Assembly (NCBI GenBank): GCA_002343845.1
Contig: DDSQ01000160.1
Span: forward strand, 21,223 to 29,106
Origin: Planctomycetes bacterium UBA2386
GTDB lineage: Bacteria > Planctomycetota > UBA1135 > UBA2386
Reading direction: 5' to 3'
Length of the DNA stretch: 7,884 nucleotides
The notes beneath the pieces were generated by a model that worked only from the letters and a program-made list of their open reading frames with translations, ran no database searches and was not told the DNA's origin. This document shows positions 1 to 6,077 of this stretch, piece by piece. The translations under genes were made by a program, and so were the position numbers. The stretch's first letter is position 1; every line of letters begins with the position of its first letter.

Positions 1-1
1 G

Positions 2-94
2 AAGGAAGGCAAGAAGCGCATGCGCATGGTCGGCAGCGTCGAGATCCCGCAGGAGGCGTTCCTGTCGGTGCTGCGCACCAGCGACGAGGAGTGA
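2..94 (+). CDS. lepA: Elongation factor 4 (LepA), C-terminal end only
   Basis: Only the last 30 codons and the TGA stop (92-94) are in the window; the gene begins upstream. The visible peptide starts [20 protein letters not shown] and ends in Asp-Glu-Glu. It matches the conserved extreme C-terminus of LepA/EF4, where a Lys/Arg-rich GKKRM stretch is followed by [13 protein letters not shown]. LepA is a ribosome-associated translational GTPase, and its C-terminal domain contacts the ribosome. The GTPase domains cannot be checked here. The gene ends 31 bases before the stop of the convergent tonB gene. LepA is often encoded next to signal peptidase I (lepB); here a signal peptidase gene lies about 6 kb downstream on the same strand. 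The family call is confident despite the short fragment because the motif is so characteristic. Confidence 0.88.
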   Translation, partial: KEGKKRMRMVGSVEIPQEAFLSVLRTSDEE

Positions 95-105
95 TCCCCA
101 CGGAT

Positions 106-123
106 CGCAGCGCCCGCGCTGCG
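106..123. terminator. Small GC-rich hairpin between convergent lepA and tonB
   Basis: Bases 106-112 (CGCAGCG) and 117-123 (CGCTGCG) are perfect reverse complements separated by a 4-base loop (CCCG). The hairpin sits exactly in the 31-base gap between the two convergent stop codons, where a bidirectional terminator would be expected. No T-run follows on either strand, so it does not meet the usual intrinsic terminator pattern. In GC-rich DNA a 7-bp stem can arise by chance. The call rests mainly on position. Confidence 0.3.
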
Positions 124-125
124 GT

Positions 126-803
126 TCAAGTGCCGGCGAGCGCGAAGCGGAACGGCTGCTCGAGCGAGCCCGGTCCGCGGGCGAAGCGCCAGCGCCGGGC
201 CGCTGCGAGGGCGGCAGCGTCGAGCAGCGCGCTGCCACTGCTGCTCGCGACCGTGCACGCGATCGCGGCGCCCGCGGCGTCGACGTCGATGCGCACGATT
301 ACCGTGCCTTCGATGCGGCGCCGGCGGGCGGCGTCGGGGTAGGCCGGCGGCGGGTTGTGCCCGGGCAGCACCACCGGCACCTCGGCCTGCGCGACCGCGG
401 CCGGCGCCGTCGACGGCGTCGGCCTGGGTGGCGGCTCGGCGGGCGCGCTCGTCATCGGTGAGGGTACGGGCTCGGCGACGATGCGCGGGTTGCTCCGCAG
501 CGGCGGCGGGCGGCGCGGCGGCAGCGTTTCGACCAGCACGGTCTGCGGTGGCGCGATCTCTTCGAACGACGGCTCGGGCGTCTCGATCGGCAGCAGTTCG
601 ACGGGCTCGACCTCGCACTCCGGAACTTGGATCACCGGCCGTAGCGGGTCCGGTGGCGGGGCTTCGAGCTGCATGCGTGACGGCAGCAGCGCCGGCCGTT
701 CGATGCGGCGCGGCCGCATCCCATCACCGCCGATCGCCCATGCGAGCGCGGCGACGATCGCCGCGTGCAACGCGCAGGACAGCAGCAGCAGGCGCAGCGG
801 CAT
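126..803 (-). CDS. tonB: TonB family energy-transducing protein
   Basis: A 225-residue protein with TonB architecture. Residues 4-25 form a hydrophobic N-terminal anchor after a short MPLR start. Residues about 47-155 are a Pro/Glu/Arg-rich, low-complexity spacer that would cross the periplasm. Residues 155-210 match the TonB C-terminal domain: Y-P-x-x-A-R-R-R, then I-E-G-T-V-I-V-R-I-x-V-D-x-x-G, then S-S-G-x-x-L-L-D-x-A-A and a closing R-R-W-R-F. TonB carries proton-motive energy from ExbB/ExbD in the inner membrane to outer-membrane receptors. The frame stays open upstream to 1034, but the ATG at 801-803 is preferred because it directly precedes the anchor; the upstream extension is Arg-rich and featureless. 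The gene is divergent from the FecA-like receptor, its likely partner. No exbB or exbD is in the window. No Shine-Dalgarno is evident. Confidence 0.88.
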   Translation of the reverse strand: MPLRLLLLSCALHAAIVAALAWAIGGDGMRPRRIERPALLPSRMQLEAPPPDPLRPVIQVPECEVEPVELLPIETPEPSFEEIAPPQTVLVETLPPRRPPPLRSNPRIVAEPVPSPMTSAPAEPPPRPTPSTAPAAVAQAEVPVVLPGHNPPPAYPDAARRRRIEGTVIVRIDVDAAGAAIACTVASSSGSALLDAAALAAARRWRFARGPGSLEQPFRFALAGT

Positions 804-1032
804 CGCGGTAGTGGGCACGTCGCGGCTGCGCAAAGCACATGCCCCGACGCAGGCTGGGCGCCGATCGCCGTCGGCGCGTGTCACGCGCGGGTGTCGCGTG
901 GTCGCTGCGTAACGCCGTGTCGCAGGCAGATGACATCCCGCCGCGAGAACGCGTCGCCGAGCGAAGGCACATACGTTGCTTCCCTGGCGAACGCCGAGCG
1001 CGCTTCCCCTCGCACGCCGGCCATCCCGCCGC
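804..1032. promoter_or_regulatory. Divergent intergenic region between tonB and the TonB-dependent receptor
   Basis: This 229-base spacer must hold the promoters for tonB (leftward) and the receptor cluster (rightward). I see no convincing -35/-10 pair on either strand. It contains the inverted repeat at 874-888 and an overlapping hairpin (stem 859-864 with 871-876, 6-base loop). A GAAGG at 963-967 lies 8 bases before an in-frame TTG (976), a possible alternative receptor start. No AT-rich Fur-box-like sequence was recognised, so iron control is not supported by sequence. Frames open across this stretch look like GC-driven shadows. Confidence 0.45.
874..888. promoter_or_regulatory. Perfect 7-1-7 palindrome, candidate operator
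   Basis: GCGCGTG (874-880) and CACGCGC (882-888) are perfect reverse complements around a single T. A one-base spacer suits a dimeric DNA-binding protein better than an RNA hairpin. It lies 70 bases upstream of the tonB start and 144 bases upstream of the preferred receptor start, so one regulator could act on both genes. A second, mutually exclusive hairpin (859-864 with 871-876) overlaps its left arm. The cognate regulator is unknown. The strong GC bias raises the chance of a random palindrome. Confidence 0.3.
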
Positions 1033-3207
1033 ATGCATCGTCCTCGCCATCCGTCAGCGCCGCGCGTGCGCGGGTTCGCGTCTCGCTCGCTCGTCGCCGT
1101 CGCTGCGGCCCTCGCCGCCGGTTCGCTGCCGCTGCTCGCGCAGCAGGGCGCGCCACCGGCACCGCAGGATCCACCGCCAGCGAAGCCGCCGGCGCATCAC
1201 GCCGAACGCCTGCCCGAGGTGCTGATCACCGAGACCGCCGCCGAAGCCGAACGGCGCTGGTCCGAGGTGCCGATGGAGAACCCCGGCGCGCGCACGCTGA
1301 TCGGCCCGCGCGAAGTCCGGCAGGCCGGCGTGATGAACGTGCCGGAGCTGCTGCGCCGTTCGCCCGGCGTCGTGATCCAGGAGGAGACCGGCAGCGACTC
1401 ACTGCCGAACATCGCGATGCGCGGCGTCACCAACGGCGCCGAGGGCGCGTGGCGCTCGATCAACCTCGGCATGTACGCGGACGGCATCCCGCTCGCACCC
1501 GCGCCGTACGGCGGCCCCGGCAACTCGCTGTTCCCGTTCTCGCTCGAACGCGTCTACGCGGTCGACATCCAGCGCGGCGGCGGCGCAGTGCGCTACGGCC
1601 CGAACAACGTCTCGGGCGTGATCAACTTCCTCACGCAGCCGATCCCCGGCACGCCGACCTGGATCGGTCGCGTGCGCTACGACACGTTCGACAACCAGTC
1701 GTACTACAGCGCGGTCGGCAGCACGACCGGGCCGTTCGGCGTGTTGCTCGAAACGGTGTTCAAGCAAGGCGACACGTTCCGCGACGGCGGCGATTACACG
1801 CAGCAGAACTACGCGCTGAAGACCAGCTACCGCTTCTCCGACCGCGTCAAGCTGCTCGGCCAGATCGAGCACTTCGACGACGACAGCAAGCTCGCCGACG
1901 GCCTCACGCTCGATCAGTACAACACGAATCCCGAGGTCACGCTGTCGCCGCAGAACCGCCACTCCGGCCAGCAGGATCGCGTCAACCTGAAGCTCGAGTG
2001 GGACGTCACCGACGACACGTTGTTCGAGCTGATCACCTACGGCTACGACGGCGAACGATCGTTCTACCTCGGCAGCCCGACCTTCTACGGCGCCACCAAC
2101 AACCTCCAGTACATCCAGACCACGCCGCGGCCGATGCGCACGGTCGCCGTGCAGCCGCAGCTCACGCACGCCTATCGCCTCGGCGGCGCCGACGCCGAAC
2201 TGCACGTCGGCATGCGCTACCTGCAGGAGGACATCGTGCGCACCGTGTCGCGCTACCTGACCAACGGTACCGTGCAGCTGCGGCGCACCGAGGAGCAGTA
2301 CGACTACTACACGGCGTCAGCGTGGGTCGAGAACCGCATCGAGTTCGACGGCTGGACGATCACGCCGGGCGTGCGCTTCGAGTGGGTCGAGATCGACGCC
2401 AGGAACCGCATCAACGGGCTCGGCGTCACCCGCGACTTCACCGAGGTGCTGCCGGGTCTCGGCATCAGCAAGCTGCTGACCGCACAGTGGTCGCTCTACG
2501 GCGGCGTGCAAAGCACGTTCGCGGCCCCGCAGGCGCCACAGATCTCGATCACCACCAACCCGCAGGACGTCAGCGCGCAGTACGCGTGGGTCTACGAACT
2601 CGGCTCACGCACACGCAGCCAGGACGGCCTGTTCGGCGCCGACGTCGTGCTCTACCACATCGACTACCGCGATCGGCTGATCCAGGACCCGAACCAGTTC
2701 GACGTGTTCGTCAACGGTGGCAACTCGCGCCATCGCGGCGTCGAACTGCGCCTCGACAGCGACCTGACCGCGGCCGGCCTGGCCGGCGTGTCGCTCTGGA
2801 GTTCGACCGCGTGGAACGACTCCAAGTTCACCAACGGCGCGTTCGACGGCAACCGCTTCGCCGGCACCAGCAAGTGGACCGCGGCGTGGGGCGCGCGCTA
2901 TCGCCACGAACGCTCCGGGCTGTGGATCGGCTTCGACGGCGCCTACGTCGGCCCCGCGTTCACCGACGCGCTCAACACGCGCAACATCCCCGCCGACGGC
3001 ACGCGCGGCCTGCGGCCTTCGTACCGGCTGTGGAACGTGGGAGCTGGCTGGGAGCAGAGCGTCTGCGAGCACACCGACGTCTCGGTGTCGATCGGCGGCA
3101 GGAACGTGCTCGACGAGGAGTACTTCGAGCCGCGCACCGCGCGCGGCATCTTCCCCGGCGCGCCCGCCAGCATGGTGTTCGCGCTCGGCGTCACGCACCG
3201 CTTCTGA
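1033..3207 (+). CDS. FecA-like TonB-dependent outer-membrane receptor
   Basis: A 724-residue TonB-dependent receptor. Residues 1-36 are a signal peptide: basic n-region, hydrophobic 18-35, likely cleavage at LLA/QQ. A Pro-rich linker follows, then a TonB-box-like LPEVLITE (60-67). The plug spans about 80-205 and the 22-strand beta-barrel about 206-724, ending in Phe. Similarity to FecA is strong: a plug segment with R-S-I-N and D-G-I-P-L-A-P-A-P-Y-G, then RGGGAVRYGPNNVSGVINF from 181; DGWTITPGVRFE in the barrel; and NVLDEEYF near the C-terminus. FecA imports ferric citrate, but here the substrate is unproven. The roughly 80-residue N-terminal signalling (STN) domain of FecA is absent, so FecR/FecI-type surface signalling is not expected from this protein. 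ATG 1033 is chosen because it gives a compact signal peptide; TTG 976, preceded by GAAGG, would add 19 residues. The next gene begins 8 bases after the stop. Confidence 0.9.
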   Translation: MHRPRHPSAPRVRGFASRSLVAVAAALAAGSLPLLAQQGAPPAPQDPPPAKPPAHHAERLPEVLITETAAEAERRWSEVPMENPGARTLIGPREVRQAGVMNVPELLRRSPGVVIQEETGSDSLPNIAMRGVTNGAEGAWRSINLGMYADGIPLAPAPYGGPGNSLFPFSLERVYAVDIQRGGGAVRYGPNNVSGVINFLTQPIPGTPTWIGRVRYDTFDNQSYYSAVGSTTGPFGVLLETVFKQGDTFRDGGDYTQQNYALKTSYRFSDRVKLLGQIEHFDDDSKLADGLTLDQYNTNPEVTLSPQNRHSGQQDRVNLKLEWDVTDDTLFELITYGYDGERSFYLGSPTFYGATNNLQYIQTTPRPMRTVAVQPQLTHAYRLGGADAELHVGMRYLQEDIVRTVSRYLTNGTVQLRRTEEQYDYYTASAWVENRIEFDGWTITPGVRFEWVEIDARNRINGLGVTRDFTEVLPGLGISKLLTAQWSLYGGVQSTFAAPQAPQISITTNPQDVSAQYAWVYELGSRTRSQDGLFGADVVLYHIDYRDRLIQDPNQFDVFVNGGNSRHRGVELRLDSDLTAAGLAGVSLWSSTAWNDSKFTNGAFDGNRFAGTSKWTAAWGARYRHERSGLWIGFDGAYVGPAFTDALNTRNIPADGTRGLRPSYRLWNVGAGWEQSVCEHTDVSVSIGGRNVLDEEYFEPRTARGIFPGAPASMVFALGVTHRF

Positions 3208-3210
3208 GGG
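3206..3210 (+). promoter_or_regulatory. Ribosome binding site overlapping the receptor stop codon
   Basis: GAGGG at 3206-3210 shares bases with the receptor's TGA (3205-3207) and lies 5 bases before the ATG at 3216. It is the best Shine-Dalgarno-like sequence directly before a start codon in the window. It supports ATG 3216 as the true start of the double-barrel gene, even though that frame is open far upstream. The overlap suggests translational coupling to the receptor gene. Confidence 0.5.
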
Positions 3211-3215
3211 CACCG

Positions 3216-5204
3216 ATGAACCTGCTGCACGGCCTGTACCCGTTCGCCCTCGCGGGCATCGTCGTGGCGCAAGGCGACGCGTCGCCGACCCGCGAGTTCG
3301 AGATCCGCAGCGACCGCGCCTTCCTCGGTGGCCACGAGGTCGACCTGTGGGGAGTGCGCTGCGGCAACGCGCTCTACAGCCAGGCGGTGACCGAACGCCA
3401 CGTGCGCGCACTCGACACCTGGGCCGCGCACGGCGTCAACGCGATCCTCGTCTACGTACAGGGCAGCCACGGCGGCTGGCCGAAGGAGGACGCCGGGCTG
3501 AACGGCTTCGCGCGCGACGGCTCGCTGAAGAAGGACGTCGCCGCGCGCCTCGAGTGGCTGATTCGCGAGGCCGACCAGCGCGGCATGGTCGTCTGCGTCG
3601 GCGTGTTGTCGCCGCGCAAGGACCAGGCGCTCGAGGGCGACGCCGCGGTGCAGCGCGCGATCCAGGAAACCGCGCGCTTCCTGCAGCAGCGCGGGCTGCG
3701 CAACACGTTCGCCGATCTGATGCACGAGTACGACCACACCGAGCGCGCCGACCAGCCGCTGCTGCGCGAGCCCGACGGCGCCAAGAAGAAGGCGAGGCTC
3801 ACGCAGTGGTGGCAGGAGGCATGCACCGGCATCGAGGTCGGCGTCTGTCCGTACGAGAAGTCGAAGACGACCGACCGCTACCCCGGCATGGACGTGCGGA
3901 TCGTGCAGAAGAGCATGCCGATCCCGACAGCGGGCTACGTCGTCAACGTCGAGATGCAGAAGCAGGACGTCTACGAGAACGACGGGGTGTTCACGCCGGG
4001 CCAGCTCGACGCGATGTACGAGGACTTCGAGCGATACCGGCAGGCGCCGAACGCGGCACTCTTCTTCCACGCCGCGTTCGTGCAGGGCATCGGCAACGCG
4101 AGCGGGACGGCGCCGCACGCGGAGCTCGGCGGCATGGGCACCAGCGCCAGCGACCGCGGCGTGCGGTTCTTCTACGAATGGGTGCGGGAGCACGTCGGCG
4201 TCTGGCAGTACCCGCAGCACGTGCCGTTCGTCGCGGCGCCGGCTGGCGCCACGCCAGCACCGACGCGCGAGTTCGAAGTGCGTGACGGCGAACCGTTCCT
4301 CGGCGGCGAACGCGTCAAGCTGTGGGGTCTGCGCAGCAACAACTCGCTCGCCAGTGCCGCGACGGCGCAGCGGCTCGTCGCCAACCTCGACAACCTCGTC
4401 GCGCACGGCATCAACTTCGTCAGCGTGTCGCTGCAGGGCACCAACGGCGGGTTCCCCGACGTCGACGCGGGTCCGAACGCGTTCACCTCCGACGGCAAGT
4501 TGATCCCGGCGTTCGCGCGCCGCCTCGAGTACGTCGTGCGCGAGGCCGACCGCCGCGGCATGGTCGTGCTCGTCACGCTGCTGATGCCGCGCAAGGACGA
4601 GCACCTGCGCGACGAGACCGCCGTGCAGCACGCGGTGCAAGCGGCGGCGGCGCTGCTGCAGGAGCGCGGGCTGCGCAACGTGATGGTCAACCTCTACCAG
4701 GAGTTCGACCACCCGACCCGCATCGACCACGACGTGTTCCGCGAGCCCGATGGCGTCGCCAAGAAGCAGCGGCTGGCCGCGTGGTTCCGCGCCAAGGCGA
4801 AAGACATCGAACTCGGCATCGTCGGCAACCACGTGTCGGGCTCGCCGAGCGAGTTCCCTGGCTGCGACGTCGTGATGATCCACGAAGAGGTGCCGATCCC
4901 CGCGCACGGCTTCGTGGTCAACACCGAGACACCGGACCAGGACGCCAGCGGCAACGAAGGGCTGTTCACTGCCGCGAGCAAGCGCCGCATCGACGCGATG
5001 CTGCGCCGTTACCTCGCGTCGCCGAACCTCGCGATGTTGTTCCGCAGCACCTACGCCGAGGACATGCGCGGCGTGCAGGGCACCGGCCCCCACGCCGAGA
5101 TGGGCGGCGACGGCGACGGCCCCTCCGACCGCGGCATCCGCTTCTTCTACCGCTGGTCGCGCGAGCAGCTCGGCCGCTGGCAGTACCCGACGCACGTGCG
5201 ATGA
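3216..5204 (+). CDS. Secreted protein with two tandem TIM-barrel (GH-A-like) domains
   Basis: A 662-residue exported protein whose family I do not recognise by name. Residues 1-18 look like a signal peptide (cleavage near VVA/QG). Residues 26-336 and 351-661 are two copies of one domain, aligned without gaps at a constant offset of 325 residues and about 45% identical by hand count. Both copies show repeated predicted strand-helix units. Strand 1 is LWG(V/L)R; strand 2 is HG(V/I)N followed by QG and GG; strand 3 follows READ.RGMVV; and each domain ends (V/I)RFFY.W.RE, then G.WQYP.HV. A Glu follows strand 4 (E171 in MHEYDH, E496 in YQEFDH) and another follows strand 7 (E246 in VVNVE, E571 in VVNTE). 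That is the acid/base and nucleophile layout of clan GH-A glycosidases. The usual Asn before the acid/base is His or Gln, so activity is uncertain. The gene lies 8 bases after the receptor and overlaps the next gene by 4 bases. Confidence 0.75.
   Translation: MNLLHGLYPFALAGIVVAQGDASPTREFEIRSDRAFLGGHEVDLWGVRCGNALYSQAVTERHVRALDTWAAHGVNAILVYVQGSHGGWPKEDAGLNGFARDGSLKKDVAARLEWLIREADQRGMVVCVGVLSPRKDQALEGDAAVQRAIQETARFLQQRGLRNTFADLMHEYDHTERADQPLLREPDGAKKKARLTQWWQEACTGIEVGVCPYEKSKTTDRYPGMDVRIVQKSMPIPTAGYVVNVEMQKQDVYENDGVFTPGQLDAMYEDFERYRQAPNAALFFHAAFVQGIGNASGTAPHAELGGMGTSASDRGVRFFYEWVREHVGVWQYPQHVPFVAAPAGATPAPTREFEVRDGEPFLGGERVKLWGLRSNNSLASAATAQRLVANLDNLVAHGINFVSVSLQGTNGGFPDVDAGPNAFTSDGKLIPAFARRLEYVVREADRRGMVVLVTLLMPRKDEHLRDETAVQHAVQAAAALLQERGLRNVMVNLYQEFDHPTRIDHDVFREPDGVAKKQRLAAWFRAKAKDIELGIVGNHVSGSPSEFPGCDVVMIHEEVPIPAHGFVVNTETPDQDASGNEGLFTAASKRRIDAMLRRYLASPNLAMLFRSTYAEDMRGVQGTGPHAEMGGDGDGPSDRGIRFFYRWSREQLGRWQYPTHVR
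3291..4223 (+). repeat. First copy of the internal gene duplication (domain 1)
   Basis: This encodes residues 26-336 of the double-barrel protein. It pairs with 4266-5198 at a constant spacing of 975 bases (325 codons). The N-terminal anchor REFE, the QG/GG loop, the LRN.....E.DH segment, the VVN.E segment and the final WQYP.HV all line up with no net insertion or deletion. The copies have diverged to roughly half identical residues, so the duplication is old rather than recent. Confidence 0.8.
4266..5198 (+). repeat. Second copy of the internal gene duplication (domain 2)
   Basis: This encodes residues 351-661 of the same protein. It follows a short Ala/Pro-rich linker (residues 337-350) that would let the two domains move independently. 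It keeps both Glu positions seen in copy 1 (E496 and E571). It has one Cys (C550), whereas copy 1 has four (C49, C127, C203, C211). Confidence 0.8.
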
Positions 5205-5242
5205 ACCCCACCTGCCGAACCATGAACCCGACCCTCCGAAGC
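5201..5242 (+). repeat. Tandem 21-base imperfect repeat spanning two candidate start codons
   Basis: Bases 5201-5221 and 5222-5242 are adjacent 21-base units matching at 17 of 21 positions. Each begins with ATGAACCC. They encode MNPTCRT and MNPTLRS, so the duplication keeps frame and creates two consecutive start-like ATGs at the head of the alpha/beta-barrel gene. The first ATG also forms the ATGA overlap with the upstream stop. Confidence 0.7.
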
Positions 5243-5989
5243 ACCGCCGGCCTGCTCTCGTTGTTGCTCCTCACGACCGCCGCACCAGCGCAGAGCGAGC
5301 AGCCGGACGCGAACCACCTGTTCATCGACTACCGCTGCCGGCCCGCCGACCGGCCCGCGTTCCGCCGCGGGCTCGAGCAGGAAGGCGTCGCCCAGCTCGA
5401 GCAATGGCAGCAGGCCGGCGCGTTCACCGACTACGTGCTGGTCTTCAACGAGTTCGTCGACGCCAACACGTGGGACGCGACGCTCGTGCTGCGCTTCGCG
5501 TCGTACGCGCGGACCGCGAAGTGGCGCGCGATCGAACGGGACTTCCCCGGCGGCCTGTCGCCGGAACTGCTCAAGCTCGGCACGCCGCAGACCAGCTACT
5601 TCGCCGACCGCGTGCTCGGCGCGGGCGCGGCCGGCGACCGCAGCAAGTCGGTGTTCGTGTTCATTCCCTACCAGTTCCGGACCCGCGAGGAGTACGTCAA
5701 CTTCATCAAGGTCTACGGCGTCCCGCAGTTCGACGCGTGGATCGAGGCCAAGGTCGTCGCCAACTACGCGGTCTACGTGAACCATCACTCCACCGGCAAG
5801 CCGTGGGACGCGATGCTGGTGTTCGAGTACCTCGACGTGCAGGCGCTCGGCCGGCGCGACGCGATCAAGCAGCAGGTGCGCGTGGGCCTCGCGAAGGACC
5901 CCGCGTGGAAGGCGATGTCCGACGTCAAGCGCGACCTGCGCACCGAGTTCGAGGTCGTGATGGCAGCACCGCTGACCGCGGCGAAGTGA
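5201..5989 (+). CDS. Secreted protein with duplicated ferredoxin-like (alpha/beta-barrel-like) units
   Basis: A 262-residue exported protein of unrecognised family. Residues 1-30 form a signal peptide ending AAPA/QS, followed by two similar units at about 40-125 and 151-253. They align at an offset of 111 residues: FI/FV (41/152), GV.Q (62/173), W69/W180, Y78/Y189, N83/N194 and WDA.LV (91/202). A W.A......(D/K) helix near the end of each aligns only after a gap. Short strand, helix, paired strands and a Trp-containing helix suggest tandem ferredoxin-like folds, as in dimeric alpha/beta barrel proteins (EthD/NIPSNAP-like), with the two halves perhaps packing as a pseudo-dimer. This fold assignment is inference; no catalytic motif is visible. 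The ATG at 5201 overlaps the previous stop (ATGA). An in-frame ATG at 5222 would give 255 residues with a tidier signal peptide. Neither has a clear Shine-Dalgarno. Confidence 0.7.
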   Translation: MNPTCRTMNPTLRSTAGLLSLLLLTTAAPAQSEQPDANHLFIDYRCRPADRPAFRRGLEQEGVAQLEQWQQAGAFTDYVLVFNEFVDANTWDATLVLRFASYARTAKWRAIERDFPGGLSPELLKLGTPQTSYFADRVLGAGAAGDRSKSVFVFIPYQFRTREEYVNFIKVYGVPQFDAWIEAKVVANYAVYVNHHSTGKPWDAMLVFEYLDVQALGRRDAIKQQVRVGLAKDPAWKAMSDVKRDLRTEFEVVMAAPLTAAK

Positions 5990-6077
5990 TCGACGAACGG
6001 CTCCCGGAACCGGGTCGACCTCTCGAACCGGCCGCGCACTGGCGTGCGGCGCACGCGCAGCGCACACTGCCGGCGCG
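5990..6077 (+). other. 88-base gap before signal peptidase, with hairpin
   Basis: The gap separates the receptor cluster from signal peptidase. It contains a hairpin with stem 6031-6037 paired to 6044-6050 (7 bp, one G-U wobble, 6-base loop), ending 27 bases before the ATG at 6078. A smaller inverted repeat (CCCG at 6003-6006 with CGGG at 6011-6014) lies upstream. No T-run follows either stem and no promoter-like pair is visible. It could be a weak terminator or leader structure, or nothing. Confidence 0.3.

Noticed and set aside
765..803. Possible lipobox (LLSC) near the N-terminus of TonB
   Set aside because: The hydrophobic stretch continues well past the Cys to residue 25, and the protein is otherwise a standard TonB, which uses an uncleaved anchor.
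428..811. Several short + strand open frames opposite tonB
   Set aside because: They lie antisense to the TonB spacer and C-terminal domain, are Ala/Arg/Ser-rich and carry no domain signal.
976..1032. TTG start for the receptor, preceded by GAAGG
   Set aside because: It was kept only as an alternative. The ATG at 1033 gives a normal-length signal peptide, while the TTG adds 19 residues of unhelpful n-region. N-terminal data could reverse this.
804..1034. N-terminal extension of tonB to the ATG at 1034 (302 residues)
   Set aside because: The extra 77 residues are Arg/Ala-rich and unlike TonB, which begins with its membrane anchor. The extension would also consume the whole divergent spacer.
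1399..2205. A 268-codon - strand open frame within the receptor gene
   Set aside because: It is a shadow of FecA-like plug and barrel coding sequence; the translation is compositionally biased.
765..3215. Open + strand frame running through the receptor gene into the double-barrel gene, suggesting a 1479-residue protein
   Set aside because: The upstream part is an Arg-rich out-of-frame reading of the receptor gene. The ATG at 3216 has a Shine-Dalgarno-like GAGGG and begins a signal peptide.
2943..5195. A 750-codon open frame on the - strand opposite the double-barrel gene
   Set aside because: It is antisense to a gene with a clear domain duplication and signal peptide. Its translation is rich in Ala, Arg, Val, Asp and His with no recognisable motif, as expected from complementing GC-biased codons.
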